From: Candolleomyces eurysporus
Lineage: Eukaryota; Basidiomycota; Agaricomycetes; Agaricales; Psathyrellaceae
Length of the DNA stretch: 64,000 nucleotides
Direction: 5' to 3'
Assembly (NCBI GenBank): GCA_027579435.1
Contig: JANBPK010000856.1
Span: 62,001-126,000 of the forward strand
Numbering within the stretch: position 1 is the stretch's first letter; each line of letters starts with the position of its first letter. This document shows positions 53,880-64,000 of this stretch, one piece after another. A program made the translations under genes and the position numbers. The notes below the pieces were generated by a model, which had not been told where the DNA came from, ran no database searches, and worked only from the letters and a program-made list of their open reading frames with translations.

Positions 53880-55631
53880 CTAGTATCCCTCACCCGCTAC
53901 AACCTCCCCAACCACGCCGTCCAACGAGTCCATCGTGATTTTCTCCGACATCCTCGCTCTCACCGCCACCTCATCGATACCATAGCACCTCCAGAACTCC
54001 AACCTTTCCAACTTCACTCCAAACTGAGCCCGGAGGATGACCAACTCTACAACCGCCTCTGTCCACATATCTCCAAATTTCCACCACCTATCCCTATCCG
54101 CTGGCTTGTTGAACGAAAGGAGTCGGAGATTCGGACACGGTACTTCTACGCCATCCGACGACGCCTCCTCCACCTGACCAGAGGGAACTAACGCACGCAA
54201 AAACACCAGCAAATCACACTGATATCCCACCCAGATTTGTTCCAGGTTCCTCGCCCCTGCTAAGAAGAGCCGAAGATTCTGTTCGGGAACGTGGAGAAGG
54301 ACACCAACGGCGATGTCGAGGGACGTCAAGAACGCGGTCGAGTAGATCGATCCGGAGGGGTAGTAAGGGTAGTACAACCCAATCGAAGAGGATAGCGAGT
54401 TGAGAATGGTGAGAGGTAGTGGGACAGGCGAAGCGGCCGATATAAACAAAACCTCGTCACTACTGTGAGGAGTGGAAGAGGAGGAGGATGGGCGAGCTTG
54501 ACGGAGGAATGATGCTGATTTTTGTGTCAAACGTAAGGCACTAACCTCCGGACCCAATCGATAGTTCGGGGGTAAGATACCTTGCAAGTCGCCTCCGAGT
54601 GACGGGTGTAAGGAAGGATGTGGAGAGGTGAAGAGGCGGAGTTGTGTCGTAGGGGAGAAGGAGAGGCATCGAAGGATCGAAGCGACGGTGAGGGGTTTGG
54701 TGGAGATAGTAAACGACTTTAAGGAGGGTAGGCGGATCGGTTCGTCCTCGGCATACATCGCAGCATTAAGAGGACCAGCCTCATCCGCTGGATGAACATT
54801 TTCCAACCTACACCACTCCAAAGTCTCGCTCGACCTCGCTAACATGCCCCTCAAGTCGTCTACGGAGGGACACCGCTCGTCCACGAGTTCGCGGAGCGAA
54901 AGGTACTTCAAGGTGCTAACAGAGTTCCACATTACCGATACTCCGTCCAACTCGAGGTGGCGGACGCTCGGTATGGGGACGGGTAGGCCCAGGTGCTGTT
55001 GGACGTGACCCGCGACAGCTACGTGCGGCACCGACATGAACATTGAAGGCACGCGTAAAATAAGCTTCGTGAGCAAGCTGAAGTCGACGCGGCCTAGGCT
55101 CGCCGGTCCGGCGAGCGCGGTGAAAAGACCTAGCAGCACGCAAGGGAAGAGCGTGACTTCAATGCTTGATAGCATTATACTACCACCACCACCACCAGCA
55201 AGTGACGATGATAGAGCTAATGCATTGCATGTGTCAAGGATATGGTTAAGAGTGACTTTCATGTGTGCGTTCGAGCTTGAGCTAGCCTTCATCGATGGAG
55301 ATCCTGATACGATAGATAGAGGAGCATGTCGAGCGCGGGTGAGGCAGTAGCGTGTGAGGGCGACATCAGTTAGGTCGATGAATGACCAGAGCCGCGGGGA
55401 CGTCCGAGCGGTCCAATACCACGCTCTGCAGACTTCGGTAAAGGCGAGGGGGTGCTTCGGACGGGGGGAGAGGTAAAGCAGGGAAATACAGAGGGAAAAT
55501 ATTTGTTCGAGGATTTCGACTGGAAGGTTTGTGCTGGCGGGGATAGATACTTCGAGCTCTGGAGCCCGGCGGTGGGGGAGGGGGAGCGTCGAGAAACGGC
55601 GAGGGGAGGTCGAGGTCGACAAGTCCTGCAT
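53880..55631 (-). CDS. F-box protein
   Basis: 583 residues, single exon. After a basic, Pro-rich N-terminus (RRFSTLPLPHRRAPELE) comes the F-box (TNLPVEILEQIFSLCISLLY, TEVCRAWYWTARTSPRLWSFIDL). The remainder has LRR-like motifs (VRHLELDGVSVM, LKYLSLRELVDE, LPSLKSFTIS). Codon third positions are more C/G-rich and the sequence shares no close similarity with the other F-box genes here, so it looks like a single-copy, older member. ATG 55631 precedes the F-box by 35 codons; a second Met is absent before it. Confidence 0.82.
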   Translation of the reverse strand: MQDLSTSTSPRRFSTLPLPHRRAPELEVSIPASTNLPVEILEQIFSLCISLLYLSPRPKHPLAFTEVCRAWYWTARTSPRLWSFIDLTDVALTRYCLTRARHAPLSIVSGSPSMKASSSSNAHMKVTLNHILDTCNALALSSSLAGGGGGSIMLSSIEVTLFPCVLLGLFTALAGPASLGRVDFSLLTKLILRVPSMFMSVPHVAVAGHVQQHLGLPVPIPSVRHLELDGVSVMWNSVSTLKYLSLRELVDERCPSVDDLRGMLARSSETLEWCRLENVHPADEAGPLNAAMYAEDEPIRLPSLKSFTISTKPLTVASILRCLSFSPTTQLRLFTSPHPSLHPSLGGDLQGILPPNYRLGPEVSALRLTQKSASFLRQARPSSSSSTPHSSDEVLFISAASPVPLPLTILNSLSSSIGLYYPYYPSGSIYSTAFLTSLDIAVGVLLHVPEQNLRLFLAGARNLEQIWVGYQCDLLVFLRALVPSGQVEEASSDGVEVPCPNLRLLSFNKPADRDRWWKFGDMWTEAVVELVILRAQFGVKLERLEFWRCYGIDEVAVRARMSEKITMDSLDGVVGEVVAGEGY

Positions 55632-56702
55632 CGTGAGCGTCCGTCAAAGCGGGGAGGCAAATGAAAAGTCGATCTGCTTGTATTTATACGGTCCAGCTAG
55701 CAAGCCTCTTCCGGCTTCAGAGGTAAGGCTATCGTTCCAGCTGCCAGTTCGCCAGCCCGATCTTGATGTTGATGCATGATGCATAATCCATTGGCGACCA
55801 AGATTAGGTATTACTCTTGTAGTCTCCACTCCGCGTGCTCCGCAGAAGCCAATCGGAGGTTCCTTTTCGAGTGCTGTCACGATGTGTACGTGCGCTCGAG
55901 TCCAGGGCAGATTGATGATTGGCTCGGGGAGAAGATAGAAGCCAGGTAAATATCATTCCTAGGAACTCGGAGGTCTGAACGGCTGATGACGAGCCCATTC
56001 CCCTGGAGCTTGCCCAGTTCATTACCTGTTTTCATTAAAACGCCACTGGGAAGTTCGAAGTTGACGTCATAGGGCAAGGGGCCTGGAGAGGGTTGGGCCG
56101 TAGTGGGTTCGTAAAAGAGTGTACATGGCAGGTGAGTCCGGGTCCAGTTATTGTCAGAGAGTTGTCGATGTAGAAACAGTGAGGGATCCTGGTAATGACG
56201 CTGGCACTTTGCTAGCAGTGTCGTCATCGAGTCGGTTGCCTCGGCCCTCAATGCCGGTTCAATGTTCTCATGATTACGACAAAGTAGATCCGTTGGTCAG
56301 GCGAGCGCCTCGTATAAGTATTGAATATTGAATCCCAGTTCAAAATACACGAAGTTCCGGGTAGTTAGCGCTTAGCGCTCGGGCAAGTGAGATCATTCGA
56401 TAGTTTCCCTGAATTCGAATGTGGTGGACGGTGAAAGGTGACGACCGAAAACCCGATCTGATGACGAGCCCGGATGTTGTTTCGCGGAGTTTAACGTTGA
56501 ACACTGGTTGAACGCTGGCAAGCAATTTGAGAAGAACCCTCCACCTGTTCCAGCAAACACCATACTTGCCCGTTGAATTGCGCATCTATCGTTCGACTAC
56601 GGTAAGTACCCCATGCAATGTGATTTGATCCATCTTCTGACCCAATTCTAGACGCGTTTGCATTGAACTTGTCCGACGCCCTTGCAACGGGATATTTCAT
56701 TC
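55632..56702. other. Intergenic between divergent genes
   Basis: No gene is recognised; the frames present are short and mutually overlapping. Confidence 0.5.
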
Positions 56703-57626
56703 ATGGGACCACCCAGCGATCGAGAAGTACGAGCTCCTAATGACGCTCTCAAGGAAGGGTACCCATTCTCAAATGTTTCCATATCATTCCAGTGATTGAC
56801 ATACTCCTCGACTCATTTTCATTGTAGCTACGACGAACTATTTTGCCCCACTTACCGTTTCGACGAGATTCCGTCCCCGTGGCCCGCAGAATTCAAGGGC
56901 TTCGATACACCCATCTATGAACTTGGGTGGCTTATACGTGTAAAATATGCCTGCAACAGAATTCGGTCCGATTTTGTTTCTTGGTGTTATGGTGTGGTGT
57001 TGCCCAGGTGGGTTGAGCTGGGATTTGACAATGAAGAAAACAAACGGAGCGGGTAAGCTTTTCAGTAATACACCGAGTGCGTCTTTGTTACTCAAACATC
57101 CTCGGCCCACTCCTTTCATAGAGTCTTTGTCCCTGGTGCGAGACTTTACGGCGATCACCACCTCTTTATCACAATTGCAGAAAACCATTGGAGCACCGTG
57201 TCGTCGATGAAGCGACCCGAGGTTCGCGAGAGGATGTTGAATCAGGCTTGGGCGGTCTTAGGACTGAACCCGAAGCACGCGAAGGCTGAGAAGCTCAGGT
57301 GGCTCCGACACCCCGCACCCCACAATACTTTGAAGAAACCCGTCACCTACCCTGCCATTTACTGCGACCAGCTTCACGTTCTTCCGGATTGTATAATGGA
57401 GATGATCACTGGGTCTTGGAAGAAAAATTTGAAACCGAAGCTCTCCCCCGAAGATCAGCATTACATCGACTGGAGACGTGCGTACTTCGCCTGGTCCAAC
57501 GAGGGAGCTCAAGATGATTGGACCGATGTATCCGACTGCTCGGAGTCAACAGACTCGGAAGATGCCCAGCCGGCCCAAGATGGTGCATCCAAAGGGCCAT
57601 CGAAGGTGGCATCTGAATGTTCGTAA
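56703..57626 (+). CDS. Unrecognised tandem family, copy A
   Basis: Three exons: 56703-56758, 56828-57052 (225 bases), 57122-57626; 261 residues. Conserved blocks: YDELFCPTYRFDEIPSPWPAE, TPIYELGWLIRVK, CYGVVLPRWVELGF, HHLFITIAENHWSTVSSM, RERMLNQAWAVLGLNPKHA, EKLRWLRHPAP, NTLKKPVTYPAIY and CIMEMITGSWK. The C-terminal 45 residues are acidic and Ser-rich. No known domain is recognised; no signal peptide or membrane segment is visible, so it is probably intracellular. Exon boundaries were fixed by alignment with copies B, C and D, which share the 225-base exon 2 and intron phases. The start differs from the other copies (MGPPSDREV versus MS.P.PAE). Confidence 0.75.
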
Positions 57627-57944
57627 ACGCATCTGGATTGGTAGATAGAAATATCAAGCCAATTCTCATTTTTGTTGACCTGTCCAAGTAAGACGGCTGT
57701 TCTGTGCCTCCTTGGTTTCACTTTCGCTGGGTATTTGACAATGAGACCCATTCTCGAGAAATGTTGAGCTACCCCTGCTTCGTAAAGCAGAAAGTCGATC
57801 GTTTCTGATTGTTCAAATACCTCAAAGACTCCGTCCTGGACACGCCGTGAGAAGTTCAGCGGGGTCTGAAGAATTTCAAGAAAGCGTCAGCTCCTGAGAC
57901 TATTCAAACATTGTCCGATATTGTTCAGCCATCGTTTGTTCGCC

Positions 57945-58289
57945 ATGTCACTACCCACGCCAGCAGAAGCCTCTCAGTCAAACTCAGGGGTTCCTTCGTG
58001 AGTTCCCAGTATGTGCCTGAGGTGTAGCTGTTATTCTTTCAGGTCTCACTACTTTGAGCTCGTACCTGAATTCAACTATGTTCATATCATGAGGATTCAC
58101 TGGCGGGATGAACTTCAGCATGGGACTCATATATTTCCTCGTCGCTTTCAACTCTGTGAAACCAGCGCCATTGTGGGCGACAAGAGGACTCAGATTCACC
58201 GATCGCGGAGCAATTCCCACGGCACCCTCCCCCCCCCCCCCGGTGACCGAAATGGGGAAATACGCGTGTCGTATTTGGCCCTGCCGTGA
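57945..58289 (+). CDS. Possible chimeric member of the tandem family
   Basis: Exon 1 (57945-57997, 53 bases) is a clear family first exon (MSLPTPAEASQSNSGVPS) with the usual GTGAGT donor. The next acceptor at 58041-58042 joins in phase to 58043-58289, giving 99 residues. The second part begins SHYFELVPEFNYVHI, only faintly like YDELFRPTYRF, and ends after a poly-Pro stretch encoded by a C run. It may be a chimera after recombination, or an orphan first exon next to an unrelated frame. Confidence 0.4.
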
Positions 58290-59086
58290 GTTGATCCCCG
58301 ACGGCAGGATCATTTCGGCGGTGAAAGCTGTTGGCTGGCAAGCAAAAATTTGGCAGAAATTGACTGGCGCCCACGTATACCGTCACCTTGCCGTCACCCC
58401 GCGCTCATTTCCTCGGTCTAATATCGCTTCACAACGCGTCTTTTGACGCGTTCGTCTTTCGTTTTCGATTCAATCACCATGCAAGCCAAATTCTGTATCT
58501 AGTAGTGTACTATCTCAACCTATACCACTCGTTTCTTCTTTTACCCACCCGACACAATCAACACCGTTCGAACACAGAACACCAACTTCTCCAATCCACA
58601 TGCACGCAGCAACTTCTCTCATGCTACAGAAGTCCCGTCAAGATCCCGACATCGAAGTTGTGGGTGGATCGGATGTGTTCTCGTAGACTCGTCAAGGTCT
58701 GTAGAAGTGTTGCGAGTTTAATTTTCCTTTACCCAAGGCTTATTTTAATTACATAATTGGATCTTTTTAATCAAAATCCGTCATATTTGAGTAGATACGG
58801 GCGTTAAGTGGTTCCACGAGAGTAGTGAAGGCTTTGAATGAGCCTACGTGCAGGGGAACTCCTTTCTCGCCGAACCGCCGAATTGCTGATGGCAACACCA
58901 GGCAAAGAGGTTGCCGTGTTCGCCGTCGATTCGGAATTCTCCATGTTGTCATCAACTCAGGGTCGCTTTTGTGGGAACTGTTCCACAATCCGAGAATATG
59001 CCACCTCTTGGTGGGCGAGCCTGTCATCCGTGAGAAGTTCAGTAAGTTTAAAGTCAGACAGCCATGGCCCCTCCGTTCCGTTCACT
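58290..59086. other. Intergenic, promoter of copy B
   Basis: The last 60 bases carry GTGAGAAGTTCA, also found upstream of 57945 and of 63490, so the promoter is part of the repeat unit. An in-frame ATG at 58838 would extend copy B but is not shared by the other copies. Confidence 0.45.
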
Positions 59087-59931
59087 ATGTCGTCAGTCGC
59101 CCCAGCAGAAGTCTTACCATCTAACCGGGGGGTTTCCACGTGAGTAATGCTTTGCTGACATGGGATTTGGGTTTATCTATCTGACTCTATTGGCAGATAT
59201 GACGAGCTCTTTCGCCCCACATATCTTTCTGAGGAGCTCCCTTCCCCGTGGCCTGCGGAAAGGCAGGGGTTTGAGACACCAATATACCAACTTGGGTGGC
59301 TCGTACGGGTAAAGGATGCTCGTGCCAGGATTCCATCAGATTACGTTCCTTGGTCCTACCACGTAGTGCTGCCCAGGTGGGTTGATTCGGGCTTTGCAAA
59401 TGAAGAGAACGACCGGGACGGGTAAGCTTTTCAACTATATCTTGGCTCACCTCTTTTGCTTAGACAACTTGGACTCACTTTCTTCGCAGTGTCTCTGCGC
59501 CTCGTGCCAGACTATACGGCGATCATCATCTCTTCATCACAATTGCGGGGAACCATTGGGAAACCGTTTCATCGATGAGGCGGCGCAAAGTTCGGGAGAG
59601 GATGCTACATCAGGCTTGGGCGGTCTTAGGGCTAAACCCAAAGCACGCGAAAGCTGAGAAGCTCAGGTGGCTCCGACACCCCGCACCCTGCAATACTTTA
59701 AAGAAACCCGTCACCTACCCCGCCATTTACGCCGAAGAGATTCACGTCCTTCCGGATTGTATCATGGAGATGATCACTGGTTCATGGAAGCAAAATTGTA
59801 AACTGAGGCTCTCTCCTGAAGTTCAGCACTATATCGACTGGAGACGTGCGTACTTCGCCCGGTCCGAAGAGGACGATTCGGATGCATCCGACTGCTCGGA
59901 GTCAACAACGGTTGGACCATCGAGCTCATAG
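59087..59931 (+). CDS. Unrecognised tandem family, copy B
   Basis: Three exons: 59087-59139 (53 bases), 59197-59421 (225 bases), 59490-59931; 239 residues. It starts MSSVAPAEVLPSNRGVST, then YDELFRPTYLSEELPSPWPAE, TPIYQLGWLVRVK, HHLFITIAGNHWETVSSM, RERMLHQAWAVLGLNPKHA, LKKPVTYPAIY and CIMEMITGSWK. The acidic C-terminal tail is shorter than in copy A. No disruption is visible. Function unknown. Confidence 0.75.
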
Positions 59932-60956
59932 ACTTATTGCGCTGGATTATTCACTATATGTATTGATACAATATCAGTTCAGTGCCGTTCCACTTCGATT
60001 CGTTTTCTCGTGAGCAGACTGCAGTATCCTTCTTTCAGCGTGCTCGTGGTTCCGCCGGCACCCGGCCTCCTGGTGCGTTCGGATCACGGCTTGCCCCAGA
60101 CGAGTCGAACGTTCCTTGACAAACACCAATGATCGCTACAAATGACTACATGCCGACAATTATCCTTGTAGAAACCACAGAAAAGACCCCAAGGACCTCT
60201 ACGTGAGTTTTTATTCTTGGAAGATACCTTTCGCTACGATGACACGCGTACGCTTGAGGAGGACAGACAGATCCGAATTTGAAGCCATTATTTTCGACCA
60301 CATGCCCAGCCCGCCTCTACCTTACTTCGACAAGTACGTTTGACAAGAACACTCATATTCAGCCAGGGAGATACACACCAACAATATGGATAGGTTTATC
60401 CAAAATACACTATGATTATGACGACTGCTAGGAGCTGGAATCAGAGTTTTTATAGTGATCAACAAGTGCGTTCAGTTGGTTGGAAATAGAATTCAAAGCT
60501 TTCGTGGATGCAGCCGTTCCAAATCTGAGAATCAGAGACCACAGTTTGTTTGGATTTTGGGGGGTCCAGGTCAGCTCCTCCAGATCAAGGTCATATGCTA
60601 TGTCGCTGCGAGAGGTTATCACGAATAGGCTGAACGCCTGGAGGGGCGTGCAGTTGGCGGCGTGAGGCCGAGAGCTGTTTGCGGCATACATTTCCCGGAC
60701 TTGGAACAGTTTTAGAAAATTGACCCTTCACTAAAAGACGCTAAATGACGCTAGTGGTTCAGCCATTCGTTGAGGAGCAGACCCCGTTTGCTTTCCCTTC
60801 TCCCCTACCGCGGCCTTTTCCCGAGGGTCCTGAATATAGGGAAAAGATAGGGGCAGGAAAGGCGAAAATTCTGAGGTAAGCGCTAATTGAAGAGGTTTGG
60901 AAGTGGTGCGAAAGATCCTTGCTACTTGCTTCTACTTTAGCTAATTCTGTCAATAG
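59932..60956. other. Intergenic
   Basis: No supported gene. An 87-codon minus-strand frame (60428-60691) contains SIAYDLDLEELTW-like residues of no known family and is left unassigned. Confidence 0.45.
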
Positions 60957-61137
60957 ATATGATGAGCTCTTTCGCCCCCAGTTTTTAAGTAATACACCAG
61001 TTCATCTCCATCGCTTAAACATCCTCGGCCCACTCTCTTCACGGAGTCTCTCCTCCCTGTACGAGACTTTACGGCAATTACCACCTCTTCTTCACAATTG
61101 CGGACAACTTTTCGATCACCGTGTCACCCAAGCCTGA
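60957..61137 (+). pseudogene. Tandem family relic with exon 2 deleted
   Basis: After an acceptor-like CAATAG the sequence reads ATATGATGAGCTCTTTCGCC, the start of exon 2, then jumps directly to the end of intron 2 (CATCCTCGGCCCACTC) and the start of exon 3 (CTGTACGAGACTTTACGGC, CACCACC-type block). About 220 bases of exon 2 are gone. Confidence 0.7.
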
Positions 61138-61495
61138 TGTACATTTCCAAGTCTAATAAAAGGTAGACAGTGCGTACCACTTGCTGCACGTGTTCCCACC
61201 GGTCCACAGCTGCACAGTCCCGCAAATTGCTTCTCGGTTCCCATGTTTCCTCCGCTTCACTAAAACCCATCCAATGAACCTTGTACCACACACGCGGGAA
61301 GGAAAACCCAGAATTGCATGGCATCCGTGCCCGTTGCGTTCCAAAACCATGAGAGGGAAACAACGCAACCGGGCCGTGAAATTTTGAAACCCAAATAGAA
61401 TCTGTTGATGCTCCATCACCAGAGACATCTCCCGGTGTTCGCGGGAGGGGAAGCGCTTCTTACGGTAGCGGGATCGTCAGATCGTCAGCCTTGCT

Positions 61496-62346
61496 ATGTC
61501 ACCGACTACCCCAGCAGAAGTGCCACTACTGAATCAAGGAGTTCCTGCGTGAGTTTCTCGTCCTTCGCTTCTACTTTGGCTAACTCTGTCAGCAGATATG
61601 ATGAGCTATTTCAACCCACATACCGTTTTCACGAACTCCCTTCTCCATGGCCCGCAGAAAGGCTGGGATACGAAACCCCTATATACCAGCTTGGGTGGCT
61701 TATACGCGTGAAGAGTGCCCACTTCAGGATTCCACACGATTATGCCCCTTGGTGCTATGCTGTAGTGCTGCCCAGGTGGGCTGAGCGAGGTTTTGCAAAT
61801 GACGAAAACAATCAGGACGGGTCAGCTTTTTGGTCTTATCGAAATTCAACTTCTTTGCTGACGCTTCGCTCGACGCACCTTCTTCACAGAGTCTCTGTCC
61901 CTGGCGCGAGGATCTATGGCGCGCACCACCTCTTCATTACAATTGCAGGCAACCATTGGGAGACCGTGTCGTCGATGCGCCGACCTGAAGTTCGCGAGAG
62001 GATGCTGCGGCAGGCTTGGGAAGTCTTGGGCCTCAATCCAAAACACGCGAAGGCTGAGAAGCTAAGGTGGCTGCGGCACCCAGCACCGAAGAATACGCTG
62101 AAGAAACCCGTCACATACCCCGCCATTTACGACGAAGAGATACACGTCCTTCCGCAGTGTATCATGGAAATGATCACCGAGTCGTGGAAGGATACGTACA
62201 AACCGCGAATCTCGGCATCAGTTCAGCGTTACTTAGATTGGACGAACGCGTTCTTGGCTCAATCTGAGGAGGATGCACAGCAGCAGGACGACTCGGAAGC
62301 ATCTGATTCCTCGGGGTCAACGACGGTTGGAGCATCAAGTCCATAG
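61496..62346 (+). CDS. Unrecognised tandem family, copy C
   Basis: Three exons: 61496-61548 (53 bases), 61596-61820 (225 bases), 61890-62346; 244 residues. It starts MSPTTPAEVPLLNQGVPA, then YDELFQPTYRFHELPSPWPAE, YQLGWLIRVKSAHFRIPHDY, HHLFITIAGNHWETVSSM, RERMLRQAWEVLGLNPKHA, LKKPVTYPAIY and CIMEMITESWK. Intron 2 is 69 bases without a stop, so an unspliced read-through frame also exists; removing it restores the family alignment (DGVSVPGARIYG). The acidic Gln/Ser-rich tail matches copy B. Confidence 0.78.
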
Positions 62347-62455
62347 TTTTTTCGCCATCACTATCTGTATCAATACAATGTTAGTTCAGTTTTATTGCAT
62401 ATCAATTCATTTCTGAGTAGTCCCCATCGAGAATCCTTCTCAGCTCCCCGCAACT

Positions 62456-62650
62456 GTGAAAAGTTCAACTTGGTTTAAAAGGTACCGGAAAGACGTTCAT
62501 TGTCCGTCCATTGGGTCATGGCAGGAGAAGTGTCCTCTAAAGCTCCCTCGTGAAGTGGAGCACTTCACATCGATGCAAGCGTTCCTGGCTCGCCAGAAAC
62601 CTCAAGGCAGGACCAGGACGCCGACGACACATCTGGTTCGGTGGGTTCAC
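62456..62650 (+). pseudogene. Tandem family relic of exon 3
   Basis: One frame reads KDVHCPSIGSWQEKCPLKLPR, then EVEHFTSMQAFLARQ, aligning with the HVLPDCIMEMITGSWK..KLSPEDQHYIDWRRAYFA region near the C-terminus of the family. No upstream exon is attached. Confidence 0.6.
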
Positions 62651-62939
62651 CATCAGTTGGGACGTCGCAAGGCGTGTAATATTGGATCTGTTGATTTTAA
62701 TTCTAGGGTATTATATTGTCTATGAGAACTCACTAGAGCATTGTAGACACCTTCTCTGGTTTGAGCGTCGTGTGCTGTGCGAGCAATAATTGCCGACCTC
62801 AATGCCTGATGGGAGCTGCCAGCACTGTTTGGATCGAACACGTTCTGACATCCGTTGGACTCCGACGGTGACAGATAAAAATCATTGTATCCGATGCAAG
62901 TTCCTATCAAACCGTATGTCCCCAATTTACTTTTTCTGC

Positions 62940-63080
62940 TTCGTTCAGGCTCAATTTAGTGGGAGCAGGGAGCTTTTCAAGCTGTCGCACACTTTCGATG
63001 GCACGGACTCAGAGTTTCCAACACCATGGCCAGCTCGAGCTGATAACCGAAAAGCTCTAGGCTGGCCGGTTGAAACTGGA
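62940..63080 (+). pseudogene. Tandem family relic of exon 2
   Basis: The frame reads RELFKLSHTFDG, then FPTPWPARADN, aligning with YDELFRPTYRF...SPWPAERQG at the start of exon 2. It is isolated and lacks the remaining exon. Confidence 0.5.
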
Positions 63081-63489
63081 AAAATGGTATTATCTTATCG
63101 ATTATCGGTCACCTCAGGCAGAATTATCATTGTTCTCCTGATATATCATATACAGTCCGATTATCGAATGCTCATTGACAACTCGAGGATGCGTTTGAAG
63201 GGTCGTTCGCGAGCCTGAGAACATGAGCTCTCGGTCAAAGTAGCTAACTTTCCGTGTGTGGCTATAAGATACGCTGCACTCTTACCTGCACGTTCACCCA
63301 GGTTCCATTGGAGACCTGGCAAGGCTGAACATGTTAACACCGACCCGCGAGCTTGTAAGTGGTGCCCTAACTGGGAACCGGATCATCGGACATATTGCTG
63401 GCAAGGCAATATTGTCGCCGAACTTGGTTCATCAGTGAGAAGTTCGATACGGGAAGACCGAAGACAGTTCAGGCCATCGTTCATTCTCT

Positions 63490-64000
63490 ATGTCATCACC
63501 CGCGCCAGCAGAAGCCTCTCAATCAAACCTAGAGATTCTTTCGTGAGCCTTCAGTATACTGAGATGGGCTTGAGCTGACTCGCTTAGTAGGTATGACGAA
63601 CTCTTTCGCCCTACATATCGTTTTGAAGAGCCTCCTTCCCCTTGGCCTGCAAGCAGGCAGGGATACGACACGCCCATCTACCAACTAGGGTGGCTTATAC
63701 GCATAAAGAATGTCCAGTCTATGGCTCCAGGCGGCTATCGTCCTTGGTGTCATCGGGTGGTGATGCCCAAGTGGGATGAGCTCGGGCTGTTGAATGACGA
63801 GAACGCGCGGGACGGGTGAGCTTTTCGTTGATATTTAAGTTCAGCTTCATTGCTCAGACGTCTTTACGCCCCTCATTCAAAGCATTACTGTCCCTGGCGC
63901 GAAAATGTACGGCAGTCACCATCTCTTCATCACAATCGCAGGCAACCACTGGAAAACCGTGTCGTCCATGAGGCAACCTGAAGTTCGCCAGAGGGTGTTA
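63490..64000 (+). CDS. Unrecognised tandem family, copy D, cut by the window end
   Basis: Exons 63490-63542 (53 bases), 63591-63815 (225 bases) and 63883 to beyond 64000. It starts MSSPAPAEASQSNLEILS, then YDELFRPTYRFEEPPSPWPA, TPIYQLGWLIRIKN and HHLFITIAGNHWKTVSSM. Exon 1 and 2 lengths and splice phases equal those of B and C, which confirms the family gene structure. The C-terminal part is outside the window. Confidence 0.75.

Noticed and set aside
61821..61889. Intron 2 of copy C as coding sequence
   Set aside because: The 69 bases lack a stop, but the other three copies splice here and the flanks have matching donor and acceptor, so it is an intron.

Overview
The window reads as nuclear DNA of a mushroom-forming basidiomycete (Agaricomycetes). 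Genes are split by many short introns (about 45-90 bases, GT-AG with some GC-AG), and exons can be very small. The families are typical of that group: F-box proteins with an N-terminal coiled coil, a secreted intradiol dioxygenase, a WSC protein, a DUF6533 membrane protein, a NACHT NTPase relic, and a DUF2235 hydrolase joined to WD40 repeats. No rRNA, tRNA, CRISPR or bacterial operon was seen. Names come from motif recognition by eye; no database search was run. Exon joins were worked out from splice signals, reading phase and family motifs.

Layout. 1-3 kb: 5'-truncated intradiol dioxygenase (+) and a five-exon OPA3-like gene (-). 3.2-8.3 kb: an F-box gene, then two tandem copies of a small gene with a C-A-E ... 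C-x-x-C deaminase-like signature, the second preceded by a broken F-box copy (a segmental duplication). 8.4-13 kb: two tandem F-box genes (-). 13-16.8 kb: a six-exon gene resembling DUF6697 proteins and a short P450-like gene. 17.4-19 kb: F-box. 19-24.8 kb: a CpG-poor, gene-poor island containing one 13-exon DUF6533 gene. 24.8-27.6 kb: debris of an F-box gene and of two NACHT NTPase copies. 27.7-29.4 kb: F-box. 29.8-35.4 kb: carnitine acetyltransferase (12 exons) and a secreted two-WSC-domain protein (8 exons, one apparently of 2 bases). 37.3-45.4 kb: four F-box genes, one frameshifted. 46.8-50.3 kb: a 13-exon DUF2235 alpha/beta-hydrolase plus seven WD40 repeats, with a one-base frameshift in repeat 4. 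51.4-55.6 kb: F-box relic and F-box gene. 56.7-64 kb: a tandem array of an unrecognised three-exon family (four good copies, one chimera, at least three relics), running off the window end.

The housekeeping genes (dioxygenase, OPA3-like, DUF6697-like, carnitine acetyltransferase, WSC) sit as islands among fast-evolving families. Ten F-box loci (one of them frameshifted) plus three relics lie within about 52 kb, next to other families that evolve by duplication and loss. The most notable candidates are the DUF2235-WD40 fusion, the duplicated deaminase-like pair, the 2-base exon and the tandem unknown family.
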